A stretch of 64,000 nucleotides of DNA from a candidate division WOR-3 bacterium (GTDB lineage: Bacteria > Hydrothermota > Tepidihabitantia > Tepidihabitantales > Tepidihabitantaceae), in NCBI GenBank assembly GCA_024653355.1, contig JANLFQ010000001.1, positions 828,576 to 892,575 on the forward strand, read 5' to 3'. This document shows, piece after piece, positions 17,101-24,194 of this stretch (position 1 is the stretch's first letter; each line of letters begins with the position of its first letter). A program made the position numbers and the translations under genes. Below the pieces are notes generated by a model, which ran no database searches, had not been told where the DNA came from, and saw only the letters and a program-made list of their open reading frames with translations.

Positions 17101-18132
17101 AAAGGTGGCGGTGTGCCTGATTTCTACTCGTTTGACATCGCGAGCCGAACCTGGCAAATCAGGCGGTCGGTCAGCGTGCGCGGATTTACCTTCCGCTGGC
17201 CCAAAATCGGCGCCGCTCTCGCCTATGTCCCGACCCATGGTCCTGAGGGTGCGGTTTACTGCGCAACCGGCAACAACTCACTTACCTTTGTCCGCTATGA
17301 TATCGGTGCGGACACCTGGGCACGCTGCCCGGATGTACCTTTTATCCCAATCCGTCGTCGTTCCTGCCGTTACGGCACGGATATGGTGTATGACGGTGAT
17401 AGTATCATCTACCTCCTCAAAGGTAACAACACCACCGAAGTCTGGAAATACTACCCCGCGTTCGACTCCTGGTATCTTACACCTCTTGACCAGGTCAGTC
17501 TAATCGGCAATCGTAACCGCCGGGTTAAAGCAGGTGGTGCGATAACTTATCTAAACTCCAACCTCTATGTACTCAAAGGTGGTAACACCCAGGAGTTCTG
17601 GTCTTATCCAGTCGGAGTACGCGACTCCTGGGTCCAGCGCTCTGACATTCCAATTGCGCTAACCGGCAAACGCACCAAAGTCAAACGTGGTGCCGCCCTT
17701 GCTGCCACTAACAGTGCCATCTTCTGCCTCAAAGGCTCCTATGTGTATGAATTCTGGGAGTACCGTCCTGAGACTGACTCTTTAGGCAATCTGCCGCTGT
17801 TCTTCACCACCCCTGAGCGTCAGGGAGTAATGGCAGAAAATACGCCATTGCCAACGGCACCTGAATTGGCTCTTTTCCCCAACCCGATCGGCAAAAACAG
17901 CCTGACTATCCTGTGCAACCTGCCCGCCTCCCAGCACATCCGGCTTACTATCTACGATGCGACCGGCGCCCAAACCAAAAACATTCTCAACAGCACCCTA
18001 CCCGCCGGTAGGCACAAATTCACCTGGAATCTGATAACCGACAAAGGAACCTATGCCCCACCTGGTGTCTATTTCCTGAAGTTGGAAACCGGCAATAAGG
18101 TATACTCTCGGAAACTTATCGTCCAGCGTTGA
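14122..18132 (+). CDS. Large secreted beta-propeller protein with C-terminal sorting-like domain
   Basis: The 1336-aa protein starts with a signal peptide (MMRNLVVGLIVLLTLGFADT). Residues ~20-200 resemble a jelly-roll adhesion domain, followed by several CARDB-like Ig repeats (VKIQNYGTVGDSIWAYL and similar). Residues ~900-1220 form six kelch-like units with the recurring core LYALKGGNTNEFYSYD, including YLLKGNNTTEVWKY and YVLKGGNTQEFWSY, where LKG replaces the usual kelch GG. The last ~85 residues (ALFPNPIGKN, LTIYDATG, PPGVYFLKLETG, SRKLIVQR) match a FlgD-like/type IX secretion C-terminal sorting domain. It is therefore probably exported and held at the surface. A strong ribosome site, consensus promoter and terminator suggest high expression. 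Confidence 0.88.
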   Translation: MMRNLVVGLIVLLTLGFADTLLVENFDAPWTPQNPPPGWKVIYDSLNPQNYADWHREPANAAPWTDHPSPYPAIFWQLNQNQTPDMLISPVINCATYRNIVLTCSTYFSHRISNSYTAQIRYSIDGGQTFPYVLRDYYEQNVGPGVLESFELPSATRRDSVVIAWIFQGDLFNINWWMFDDVVVTGDSILTYDIRCQRILEPDYFELPGNLYPQARFRNIGLQDQYDIPVYCELFDSLGNALYLWQDTIDTLLALTGEKVSFFDSTSFPLTAGHYSIKFWCAADSDYNRANDTLTRNFVVSTLEEIANDNGTPAGYRTWPVGHYGWGAKFSISNPVFIESLKVYLNSPVNPAHSRYQLAIAPDLGTGMPGPFIFKTPVLYAAPGAGWNSVFVADTGEQIPVVGDFYVFYLQVGEPPECPQLANDGNLNNPNNYWTYYRDGTMLPETPPGDLMLRVVVNHEPLTPSNQDARVTFIEQPLYEFIQRPFDAPCPIRAHIENFGIDSLYNIPVRCSVIDITHNPLFTGSATIAALGPGDRIAVDFNGWVPTTASQPCSVIVYFDWSGAPIGDEVPQNDEKRFGFDLVKGAYTGRVATGYAWIDSDTTGGPVYSWIDTSGANIAIQREDEYRIFVPIGFDFPYSDTTYNNCYVCTNGWLSLGYDPHEFAPNPQRIPNTNLPNALIAPWWADHELRSAGKVYYKTIGQSPNRQFVVIWQNVNLKYTDTTDLVTFEAILNENGTVVFQYQDVTTGDLNYDYGKNTSIGIENKEGNGGVNYLYSLPPLSAATNDPQNRLTSGRAIKLYREFRDAAALDIVTPATYTFPETLYPQVKIQNYGTVGDSIWAYLRIMPGDYFDSVLVTGLAPGAETTVTMPSTWYGRGTFSAVCSTAMAGDINPANDIFSKVFISSSWVQREDIPIGPSRRKVKNASLVYVPATNKLYALKGGNTNEFYSYDIATGTWESLPSMPLDPSGKKAKEGCDLTYDQFTGTQGTIWAIKGGGVPDFYSFDIASRTWQIRRSVSVRGFTFRWPKIGAALAYVPTHGPEGAVYCATGNNSLTFVRYDIGADTWARCPDVPFIPIRRRSCRYGTDMVYDGDSIIYLLKGNNTTEVWKYYPAFDSWYLTPLDQVSLIGNRNRRVKAGGAITYLNSNLYVLKGGNTQEFWSYPVGVRDSWVQRSDIPIALTGKRTKVKRGAALAATNSAIFCLKGSYVYEFWEYRPETDSLGNLPLFFTTPERQGVMAENTPLPTAPELALFPNPIGKNSLTILCNLPASQHIRLTIYDATGAQTKNILNSTLPAGRHKFTWNLITDKGTYAPPGVYFLKLETGNKVYSRKLIVQR

Positions 18133-18149
18133 AAAACGGGTTAATACTG

Positions 18150-18182
18150 AATCGGGGGTGGTTTTACCGCCCCCGATTTTTT
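18150..18182 (+). terminator. Intrinsic terminator after the propeller gene
   Basis: AATCGGGGG (18150-18158) pairs with CCCCCGATT; with the inner TGG/CCG the stem reaches 12 bp around a TTTTA loop, followed by a run of T. It ends the plus-strand transcript before the convergent DUF4321 gene. Confidence 0.9.
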
Positions 18183-18221
18183 CAACCAATAAATCTATCA
18201 GCCCATTTTAATGGTTAATAA

Positions 18222-18503
18222 CTAAAACCGATACCAGAGATAGACCGCCAGAATCAACAAGAGCACCGCAAAAGTAGTTACCGCAAATGAAAGTCCAAAA
18301 GTTAATGTTGCGAACCCAAGATTTAATGTGAATGTCGGCACTCCAATCTGCATTGATTTAAAAAAGAAATCACGCACCGGACCCGGCGGAAACAGTCCGG
18401 ATAGAAAATAAGAAAGTATGCTGCCGGCAATTCCCGCGACGACGATTGCCAGAATTAAGAGCCCAATTGACCTGCCACCCGAACGCACTCCTCTACTCTT
18501 CAT
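18222..18503 (-). CDS. DUF4321 small membrane protein
   Basis: The 93-aa product has a basic N-terminus (MKSRGVRSGGRS), a first transmembrane helix (LLILAIVVAGIAGSILSYFL), a middle part with LNLGFATLTFGLSFAV and a C-terminal helix ending in YLWYRF, the layout of DUF4321 proteins. The function is unknown. AAAGGAG lies 7 bp before the ATG. It follows the Gx-type membrane protein gene by 58 bp and has a promoter overlapping that gene's stop, so it may be expressed both alone and with the upstream genes. Confidence 0.75.
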   Translation of the reverse strand: MKSRGVRSGGRSIGLLILAIVVAGIAGSILSYFLSGLFPPGPVRDFFFKSMQIGVPTFTLNLGFATLTFGLSFAVTTFAVLLLILAVYLWYRF

Positions 18504-18537
18504 AATTTAACTCCTTTTGATTCTCTCCTGATTAAAA

Positions 18538-18565
18538 ACTATAACATCCCATTATCTTTAATCAA
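18538..18565 (-). promoter_or_regulatory. Promoter ahead of the DUF4321 gene
   Basis: Minus strand TTGATT (18560-18565), 16 bp, TATAGT (18538-18543). It overlaps the stop codon of the upstream gene. A ~30-nt leader with AAAGGAG follows. Confidence 0.5.
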
Positions 18566-19074
18566 GCGTATTCCTTTATCCTTAACTGAATCAAGCGGGC
18601 AACAATGCCGATACCGGTACCGGTCCCAACCCCTATGATGATAAACACCGGTAAAAGCCGCCAGAGCGCCGGACTCTGTATCAGTGCAAACCGGGCAACC
18701 AGAAGTTGGCCGATATTATGAAAAACACCACCCGCGACACTTATCCCTACAACACTTACCACCTTCCGACCAAAAACCCAGACAAGTAACATTGCCCCGA
18801 GCGCAAAAACACCCCCGACCGCACCGAAAAAAAAGAAAGGTGTCAGAAACCGGCCGGTGATGATTGAACCGAGAATCAACTTTGCCAGAAAAACCAAAGC
18901 CGCCGCGGTTAATCCCAGCTCTGTTAACGCCAGCACCACCGCAACATTTGCAACCCCAATACGCAACCACGGCAGCGGCGTTGGGAGCAAGTTCTCCACG
19001 GTGTAGAGCCCAGCCGCAAGTGCTCCATAAATCGCTATCCGCCTGATTCTATCTTGTAATACCATCAACCCCAT
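18562..19074 (-). CDS. Gx transporter / HepI-like membrane protein
   Basis: The 170-aa, very hydrophobic protein has about five transmembrane helices and the family landmarks YTVENLLPTPLPWLRIGVAN, LAKLILGSIITGRFL, and GGVFHNIGQLLVARF. The family was named after heptaprenyl diphosphate synthase component I but is now seen as a small transporter-like (Gx) group. It is encoded just after a NusG-domain-II protein, overlapping it by 26 bp, and both lie downstream of apbE. In my recollection the same two families are called EetB and EetA in Gram-positive flavin-based electron-transfer loci; that link is inference. A second in-frame ATG at 19065 is also possible. Confidence 0.82.
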   Translation of the reverse strand: MGLMVLQDRIRRIAIYGALAAGLYTVENLLPTPLPWLRIGVANVAVVLALTELGLTAAALVFLAKLILGSIITGRFLTPFFFFGAVGGVFALGAMLLVWVFGRKVVSVVGISVAGGVFHNIGQLLVARFALIQSPALWRLLPVFIIIGVGTGTGIGIVARLIQLRIKEYA

Positions 19075-19411
19075 CGGCCTGCGTGATTTGAACTATTACC
19101 CGATTCGGTGCACATACGCTCATCTGTCCGGAAATGCTAATCCAGCCGGTACGAACACAGATTTTATTCAAACAGTCTGACTCCCGCACCCGAACCCGTT
19201 TACCTTTAACCTCAACGACCGTTTTCCCTACCGGACCTATAAGGGTGACACAAGTGTCCGCCGGCAACACAATCCTCTGTACTCCTTCGATTGACTTAAT
19301 CACACAAACATTAGCAGTCCCCGCCCTGGTCCAGAATAAAACACCACTCCCTGCCCCCAAGACAAGGAAAAATCCAATCAGAATTAAATCTCCCACCTTA
19401 ACTATTTTCAC
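19049..19411 (-). CDS. NusG domain II-containing protein
   Basis: The 120-aa product starts with one transmembrane helix (VGDLILIGFFLVLGAGSGVL) and continues with the NusG_II domain: VIKSIEGVQRIVLPAD, RVRVRESDCLNKICVRTG, WISISGQMSVCAPNRVIVQI. The cysteines at C-x4-C and the SVCAPN motif are the family hallmark. I choose the GTG at 19411, which overlaps the stop of the radical SAM gene as GTGA; an ATG at 19447 would add 12 residues without family support. The domain is extracytoplasmic, anchored in the membrane, of unproven function. Confidence 0.85.
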   Translation of the reverse strand: MKIVKVGDLILIGFFLVLGAGSGVLFWTRAGTANVCVIKSIEGVQRIVLPADTCVTLIGPVGKTVVEVKGKRVRVRESDCLNKICVRTGWISISGQMSVCAPNRVIVQITQADGVDGITR

Positions 19412-20394
19412 AATACTATGTCCACCTTTCTTCCGCAACGCTGACATTTGCCATCTTTTATTCCCACAACTCTGCCCCGGTATTGACTGCGGTCAACCAG
19501 TTTCGTACCACACGCGGGACAAAATGTGTCCCGGAACCGTTCATCCAATGCGATATTCCCTAAATACACATAATCCAGTTTCTTTCGGGCAGTCTCGGCG
19601 GCTCGAATAAGTGTCTCTACCGGTGTTGGGGGTTCCTGCACCTGGTATCTTGGGAAAAAACGGGAAAAATGCAAAACCGTATTCCTGCCCAGACTGGCAA
19701 CAAAGTCGGTCAGTTCAAAAATTTCCTCATCTGAATCGTTCTTGCCCGGAATCAAAAGGGTGGTCAATTCCACAAGGCACCTCGTTCGGGCAGTTCTGAT
19801 TGTATTTAAAACGGTCTCAAGGTCGCCATGGATATAATCCCGATAAAATTCCTTTCGGATAGATTTCAAATCAATATTCATCGCGTCAACTATCGCTAAA
19901 AGTTCATCCAAAGGTTCGGGGTTGATCATCCCGTTTGTAACTAACACATTCTTAATTCCCGCCTTATGCATCAACTCCCCGGCATCCAGCAAATACTCAA
20001 ACCAGATGACCGGTTCCGAATATGTCCAGGCGATAAACCGGCAACCTGACTCCATAACCATTCTTAACAACTCTTCTGGATTAACATATCGACTGGGCGC
20101 TACCTCCTGCGATATTTCCCAATTCTGGCAGAACGGGCACTGCAGATTGCAACCATAGGTTGCGACGGAAAAAATCTCTGCCCCGGGATAAAAGTGGTAA
20201 AGGGGCTTTTTTTCAATTGGGTCAACCGCCATTGACACCACTTCACCGTAATTGATGGCAAAAAACTTACCATTGATATTCTTCCTACCGAGGCAGCGTC
20301 CCAACTTCCCTGAGGCAACCAGACACCGATTCGGACACAAAAGACAACGCACCCTTTCACCTTCAACCGTGTAGTAACGCGCCTCTTTATTCAT
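19408..20394 (-). CDS. amrS: AmmeMemoRadiSam system radical SAM enzyme
   Basis: The 328-aa protein has an N-terminal cysteine set (C17-LL-C20-PNR-C24 and C34), the radical SAM cluster C82-x3-C86-x2-C89 in YGCNLQCPFCQNWEIS, and a C-terminal zinc-ribbon-like set (CPACGTKL, CQRCGRKV). These define the radical SAM member of the AMMECR1-Memo-radical SAM trio; the reaction is not established. The usual AMMECR1 and Memo partners are not in the window. It overlaps apbE by 8 bp, so here it is coupled to a flavin-transferase gene. Confidence 0.88.
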   Translation of the reverse strand: MNKEARYYTVEGERVRCLLCPNRCLVASGKLGRCLGRKNINGKFFAINYGEVVSMAVDPIEKKPLYHFYPGAEIFSVATYGCNLQCPFCQNWEISQEVAPSRYVNPEELLRMVMESGCRFIAWTYSEPVIWFEYLLDAGELMHKAGIKNVLVTNGMINPEPLDELLAIVDAMNIDLKSIRKEFYRDYIHGDLETVLNTIRTARTRCLVELTTLLIPGKNDSDEEIFELTDFVASLGRNTVLHFSRFFPRYQVQEPPTPVETLIRAAETARKKLDYVYLGNIALDERFRDTFCPACGTKLVDRSQYRGRVVGIKDGKCQRCGRKVDIVL

Positions 20395-21367
20395 CTACCC
20401 TCCCAGCCTTTTTTGTAACTACGGAATCACCCTGCATCTCAAAAAAAAGTGCCCCCCATTTTGCGGCCCCGCTCCAATCTTGAATGTTAGCCTGCTTTTT
20501 ACTTACAAACTCCCTACCGGCATCGCCCAAACTAAACAGCGCCGTGGAATAGGCATCCGCTTCCCAGGCATTTGGTGCCAGGACCGTTACTGCAACCCAG
20601 CGTGAAGCCGGATAACCGGTTTTTGGGTCAATTATGTGGCAGTAGCGCTGGTCACCAACTTCAAAAAAATTCTCATAATCGCCCGAGGTTGAAACCGCTT
20701 GATTTTTCAACTCCAGCACCCTTACAATCCCTTCCCCCCGTGGATTCTGCACCCCAATTCGCCACACCTTATTCCCAAACACCCGAATGTCACCGCCTGC
20801 ATCAACCAGTCCTTCGCTCAAGCCCGCCGACTCCATAATCGCTACCGCCCGGTCAACCGCATAACCAACCGCAATGCCACCAAGGTCGACATTGACATTT
20901 TCACCAAGAATTACACTGTCGCCGGATACCATTACCCGACGATAATCAACCCGCTTTAACATTGCTTTAACCTCGGCGCTTTCAGGTACACGGTAATTCC
21001 GGTCATAAAACCCCCATAATCGCATCAACGGCGCCACGGTGATGTCAAATGCACCTGCCGTCTCTTCGCCCATTGCTTTTCCTTTATTAATCAGATCGCG
21101 CGTCTCCTCCGAAACCCGCATCCTCCTTAACCGGTTCAACTGTACCACTTCGCTCTTATCCAGAAAGATTGACCACAATGTGTCCAGCCGATGCATCTCC
21201 TTAAAAGCTTTACGCACCGCATTATAAGTCGCTTCTTTTGTCTTCCCTCGTGCACAAATCCGGATATAACTACCAAAACCAATTTCAGTCTCATCAACCT
21301 GATAAACCGGGTGCGAACAACAACAAAAAAACATTAAGCTTAATATCCCGGTTAAAAACGGTCTCAT
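20387..21367 (-). CDS. apbE: FAD:protein FMN transferase, lipoprotein
   Basis: ApbE attaches FMN covalently to threonine in exported or membrane flavoproteins. The 326-aa product begins MRPFLTGILSLMFFCCC, a lipoprotein-type signal, and contains TAGAFDITVAPLMRLWGF, VDLGGIAVGYAVDRA, GLVDAGGDIRVFG, and HIIDPKTGYPASRW, the family motifs for FAD and metal binding. The frame is open to 21388, but the ATG at 21367 fits the signal peptide and lies 6 bp after a -10 box, while 21388 falls in the promoter spacer. No FMN-binding target protein is visible nearby. Confidence 0.93.
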   Translation of the reverse strand: MRPFLTGILSLMFFCCCSHPVYQVDETEIGFGSYIRICARGKTKEATYNAVRKAFKEMHRLDTLWSIFLDKSEVVQLNRLRRMRVSEETRDLINKGKAMGEETAGAFDITVAPLMRLWGFYDRNYRVPESAEVKAMLKRVDYRRVMVSGDSVILGENVNVDLGGIAVGYAVDRAVAIMESAGLSEGLVDAGGDIRVFGNKVWRIGVQNPRGEGIVRVLELKNQAVSTSGDYENFFEVGDQRYCHIIDPKTGYPASRWVAVTVLAPNAWEADAYSTALFSLGDAGREFVSKKQANIQDWSGAAKWGALFFEMQGDSVVTKKAGRVDE

Positions 21368-21373
21368 CGCAAA

Positions 21374-21402
21374 ATGATAAGCCGGCACTTCCTTTGGGTC
21401 AA
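21374..21402 (-). promoter_or_regulatory. Promoter of the apbE operon, predicted leaderless
   Basis: Minus strand TTGACC (21397-21402), 17 bp, TATCAT (21374-21379), then TTTGCG and the ATG at 21367. No ribosome site is present. Confidence 0.75.
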
Positions 21403-21414
21403 GCCTAAATTTAT

Positions 21415-21442
21415 TTGCCCTCTCAGTAATATAGAGTATTAT
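21415..21442 (+). promoter_or_regulatory. Promoter of the M23 peptidase gene
   Basis: TTGCCC (21415-21420), 16 bp, TATTAT (21437-21442), then 13 bp to the ATG at 21456, giving a leader of about 7 nt without a ribosome site. An overlapping TATAAT at 21440-21445 is an alternative -10. It diverges from the apbE promoter. Confidence 0.5.
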
Positions 21443-21455
21443 AATTCTATCAACT

Positions 21456-22721
21456 ATGTTAAAGCCCCGTCCACTACTTGAACCGGTATCCCCTCAAGTC
21501 CGCAAAAGTAACTCGCTTCGCCTGCTCGTTGTTGTGAGCGTGATAATTTTTACCACCTTGATATTCATTCTTGTCCGGCCCCGGCACCCTCGGACAGTAA
21601 CTTCACCTGCCCAATCCCAGGCGCTACCACTTACAACTAAAAGCTTTGCGGTTCAGCCCGGAGAAATTTTGCCATTTGTTTTCAACCGTGCCGGTGTCCC
21701 CACTCAAATTTCAGACCAAGTTATTGGTGCTTTAGGTGGGTTTGGTTTCAACTTCCGCCGCATCCGACCTGGTGACAGTCTTATCATTGTCTATCGCTGT
21801 GACTCGATTGTTCAAATTCGCTACTGGCGCAACTACGACTCCATCTACCAGATTGACCTCGATTCCAGTCCATTCACCGTTACATTAACCTCCCTCCCCA
21901 TCAGCACTGTCCCCACTGTTATCAAAGGTGCAATCACCGGCTCCCTGTATCAGTCGTTACTCAATTTAGGAGAAAAACCCGTTCTGGTTGCCGCTTACAC
22001 CGAAATTTTTGATTGGGAAATCGACTTCTTCTCGGAAACCCAACCCGGTGATTCTTTCATTATACTGGTGACGCGTAAATATCTCGACTCGGTGTTAGTA
22101 GGCTATGGTAAAATTATCGCTGCCCGCTACAAAGGAGTAATTGGTGAATTCAACGCCTTCCTTTTCACCGACCCGGAAGGAAATACCGACTACTACAACC
22201 CGGATGGGTTATCAATGCGTAAACTCTTCTTAAAATCGCCCTTGCGTTTCTCCCGTATTTCCTCCTTCTTTGGCAATCGGTTCCACCCGATACGCCACAT
22301 TCGCTGTGCTCATCACGGCATCGATTATGCAGCACCAACCGGCACACCGGTTTCTTGTGTTGCCGATGGTCGCGTTATTTCCGCGGGCTGGTACGGTGGT
22401 TACGGACGTTTGGTGCGCATCGGTCACCGTGATGGTTACGAAACTCGTTACGGCCATCTAAGTAGTTTTGGCAAAGGAATAAAAACCGGTGCACCGGTAA
22501 CCCAGGGACAAATTATCGGCTATGTTGGCTCAACCGGCCTTTCTACCGGTCCGCATCTGCACTACGAAGTACGTAAATTTGGCACGCCGGTCAACCCGTT
22601 GCGTCTAAACCCACCTCGTGCCGGGGCGCTTAAACTCGCCTACCTGCCCGCTTTTCGCTCCTATCGCGACAGTTTGCTTTCGATTCTAAACCAACCGCTG
22701 CCGCAACAACCAATCCCATAA
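21456..22721 (+). CDS. M23 family metallopeptidase (MepM-like)
   Basis: The protein (421 aa) cuts peptidoglycan cross-links in the periplasm. An N-terminal membrane helix (LRLLVVVSVIIFTTLIFILV) is followed by a LysM/OapA-like region and a C-terminal LytM domain. The zinc ligands are visible: H287 and D290 in HHGIDYAAPTGTPV, and H367/H369 in GPHLHYEV. The last 30 residues overlap the 3' end of comF on the opposite strand by 92 bp. The promoter lies directly upstream; the gene stands alone. Confidence 0.92.
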   Translation: MLKPRPLLEPVSPQVRKSNSLRLLVVVSVIIFTTLIFILVRPRHPRTVTSPAQSQALPLTTKSFAVQPGEILPFVFNRAGVPTQISDQVIGALGGFGFNFRRIRPGDSLIIVYRCDSIVQIRYWRNYDSIYQIDLDSSPFTVTLTSLPISTVPTVIKGAITGSLYQSLLNLGEKPVLVAAYTEIFDWEIDFFSETQPGDSFIILVTRKYLDSVLVGYGKIIAARYKGVIGEFNAFLFTDPEGNTDYYNPDGLSMRKLFLKSPLRFSRISSFFGNRFHPIRHIRCAHHGIDYAAPTGTPVSCVADGRVISAGWYGGYGRLVRIGHRDGYETRYGHLSSFGKGIKTGAPVTQGQIIGYVGSTGLSTGPHLHYEVRKFGTPVNPLRLNPPRAGALKLAYLPAFRSYRDSLLSILNQPLPQQPIP

Positions 22722-23421
22722 CCTCGGCGGCACCTGCTTTACGCAACTCCTCGGCGGCTGCCGAAAGCGTCGCGCCCGTCGTCATCACATCGTCAATTAG
22801 TATCACCCTCATTCCATCAAACCGTTGCCCCTTTTTCACACCAAAGGCGCCCCGGACATTGCTAAATCGACCTTCGTCGCTATTCTGTTTTGTTTGACTT
22901 GGGGTATTCTTCTTACGAACCAAAAGGTCGGCAAACGGAATACCGGTTATTTGCGCCACCTCTTCCGCTAAAAGAGACGCCTGATTGTAACCCCTTTCCC
23001 GCTGCCGTGCCGGATGTAACGGTACTGGACAAATTCGATCCGCCCTTTTCAAACCGCTATCCTGTTCCAACAGAAGCGCCAGAGCCCCGCCTAAAATTGG
23101 TACCAGTGCCTTTTTCTCCTGATACTTCAACGCCTGAATTAAACCTACAAACGGCTTCCCGTAAACACCGACCGCTCGAATCCGACTCAATGCCAGCGGC
23201 GGGTCACAGCAACCACATCTGCCCGCCCCGGGTAAACAGGGTCTACCGCATCGACCACAAACATCCAGTTCACTGGTGAAAAGCAACAGCCGGCAGGAGT
23301 CACAGATCAGCCCATCTTCAATCTCATCATCGCAGCCAAAACAAACGGGCGGGAAGAGAAAATCGATAAACGGTTTAAACAACCGCGGCACGCGGGCGAA
23401 AGTCGCCCCGAGAAAACTCAT
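22630..23421 (-). CDS. comF: ComF family phosphoribosyltransferase-like protein
   Basis: The 263-aa protein has an N-terminal zinc-finger region with paired cysteines (CFGCDDEIEDGLICDSC, CGRCGRP) and a PRTase domain with GVYGKPFVGLIQALKY, PVPLHPARQRERGYNQ and the PRPP loop VILIDDVMTTGATLSAAAEE. ComF supports DNA uptake in competent bacteria and is widespread also in non-competent ones. It is the last gene of the lysS operon and overlaps lgt by 4 bp. The C-terminal tail (after VVAAAVG) runs into the opposite-strand M23 gene and is longer and more charged than usual. Confidence 0.92.
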   Translation of the reverse strand: MSFLGATFARVPRLFKPFIDFLFPPVCFGCDDEIEDGLICDSCRLLLFTSELDVCGRCGRPCLPGAGRCGCCDPPLALSRIRAVGVYGKPFVGLIQALKYQEKKALVPILGGALALLLEQDSGLKRADRICPVPLHPARQRERGYNQASLLAEEVAQITGIPFADLLVRKKNTPSQTKQNSDEGRFSNVRGAFGVKKGQRFDGMRVILIDDVMTTGATLSAAAEELRKAGAAEVMGLVVAAAVGLESKANCRDRSEKRAGRRV

Positions 23422-24194
23422 TTGCGGCGCAGGAAGATAACGAGAAGAACCAGCCCGATTAGCGTCAAACCTAATGCGACAATCTGATTACCCCAGAAAT
23501 TTGCCTCGTTCTCGTAAAAACGAACAAAATCAATTCCGAACCGGAAAAGCGAATACAGAATCAATATAATCGAAAACAAAACACCGGGCTTGAGTTTTCG
23601 TCGTTCCAGAAATAGGGCAATTCCAAAAAGAACAAACCCGGCAAAAGAAGAAAACAGCTGGGTGGGATAAATCGGTTGCCCCGGAAACTGGGCACCGGCT
23701 GCTGAGTTGGGAGGAAAAATCACGCCGAGGAACGAATCGGTAGGCTTGCCAAAACAACAACCATTGAGAAAACATCCAATCCTTGTAAACCCCTCACCGA
23801 GCACTACCGCGGGTGCTACCGCATCAAGCAGTTTCACTACCGGCAGGTGATTGCGCCAGACATACAGCAACCCGGCAACAAATCCGCCGAGAAATCCACC
23901 GTAAAACATCAAGCCAGAAAGTCCGGGTGGGTTACCCCAAAACTTAATCGTATCAATCAGATTGTAACGGAACTCCTCCCAGTGAAACGCCACATAAAAA
24001 AGTCGCGCCCCCAAAACCACCGCCAGAAGCACCCACAAAGCCAAATCGGTTATTTTCTTTGGGTCAACACCAAACCGCTTTGCCCGACTTTCGACAATTG
24101 CGATGCCCAGGATAAAAGAGATAAAGAGCATCACACCGTAAGAATAAAGTTGAAAGTTGCCCAATCTTAAAAGCACTGGAAACACCTCAGCCAT
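23418..24194 (-). CDS. lgt: Prolipoprotein diacylglyceryl transferase
   Basis: Lgt moves diacylglycerol from phosphatidylglycerol to the lipobox cysteine of prelipoproteins in the inner membrane. The 258-aa protein has seven predicted membrane helices and the signature GEGFTRIGCFLNGCCFG, plus GLMFYGGFLGGF and YPTQLFSS. It matches the many lipoprotein signals in the window. It overlaps selA by 8 bp and comF by 4 bp. Confidence 0.95.
   Translation of the reverse strand: MAEVFPVLLRLGNFQLYSYGVMLFISFILGIAIVESRAKRFGVDPKKITDLALWVLLAVVLGARLFYVAFHWEEFRYNLIDTIKFWGNPPGLSGLMFYGGFLGGFVAGLLYVWRNHLPVVKLLDAVAPAVVLGEGFTRIGCFLNGCCFGKPTDSFLGVIFPPNSAAGAQFPGQPIYPTQLFSSFAGFVLFGIALFLERRKLKPGVLFSIILILYSLFRFGIDFVRFYENEANFWGNQIVALGLTLIGLVLLVIFLRRK

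Noticed and set aside
21368-21388. Upstream start for apbE
   Set aside because: The codon lies in the spacer of the apbE promoter, and the ATG at 21367 gives a proper lipoprotein signal.
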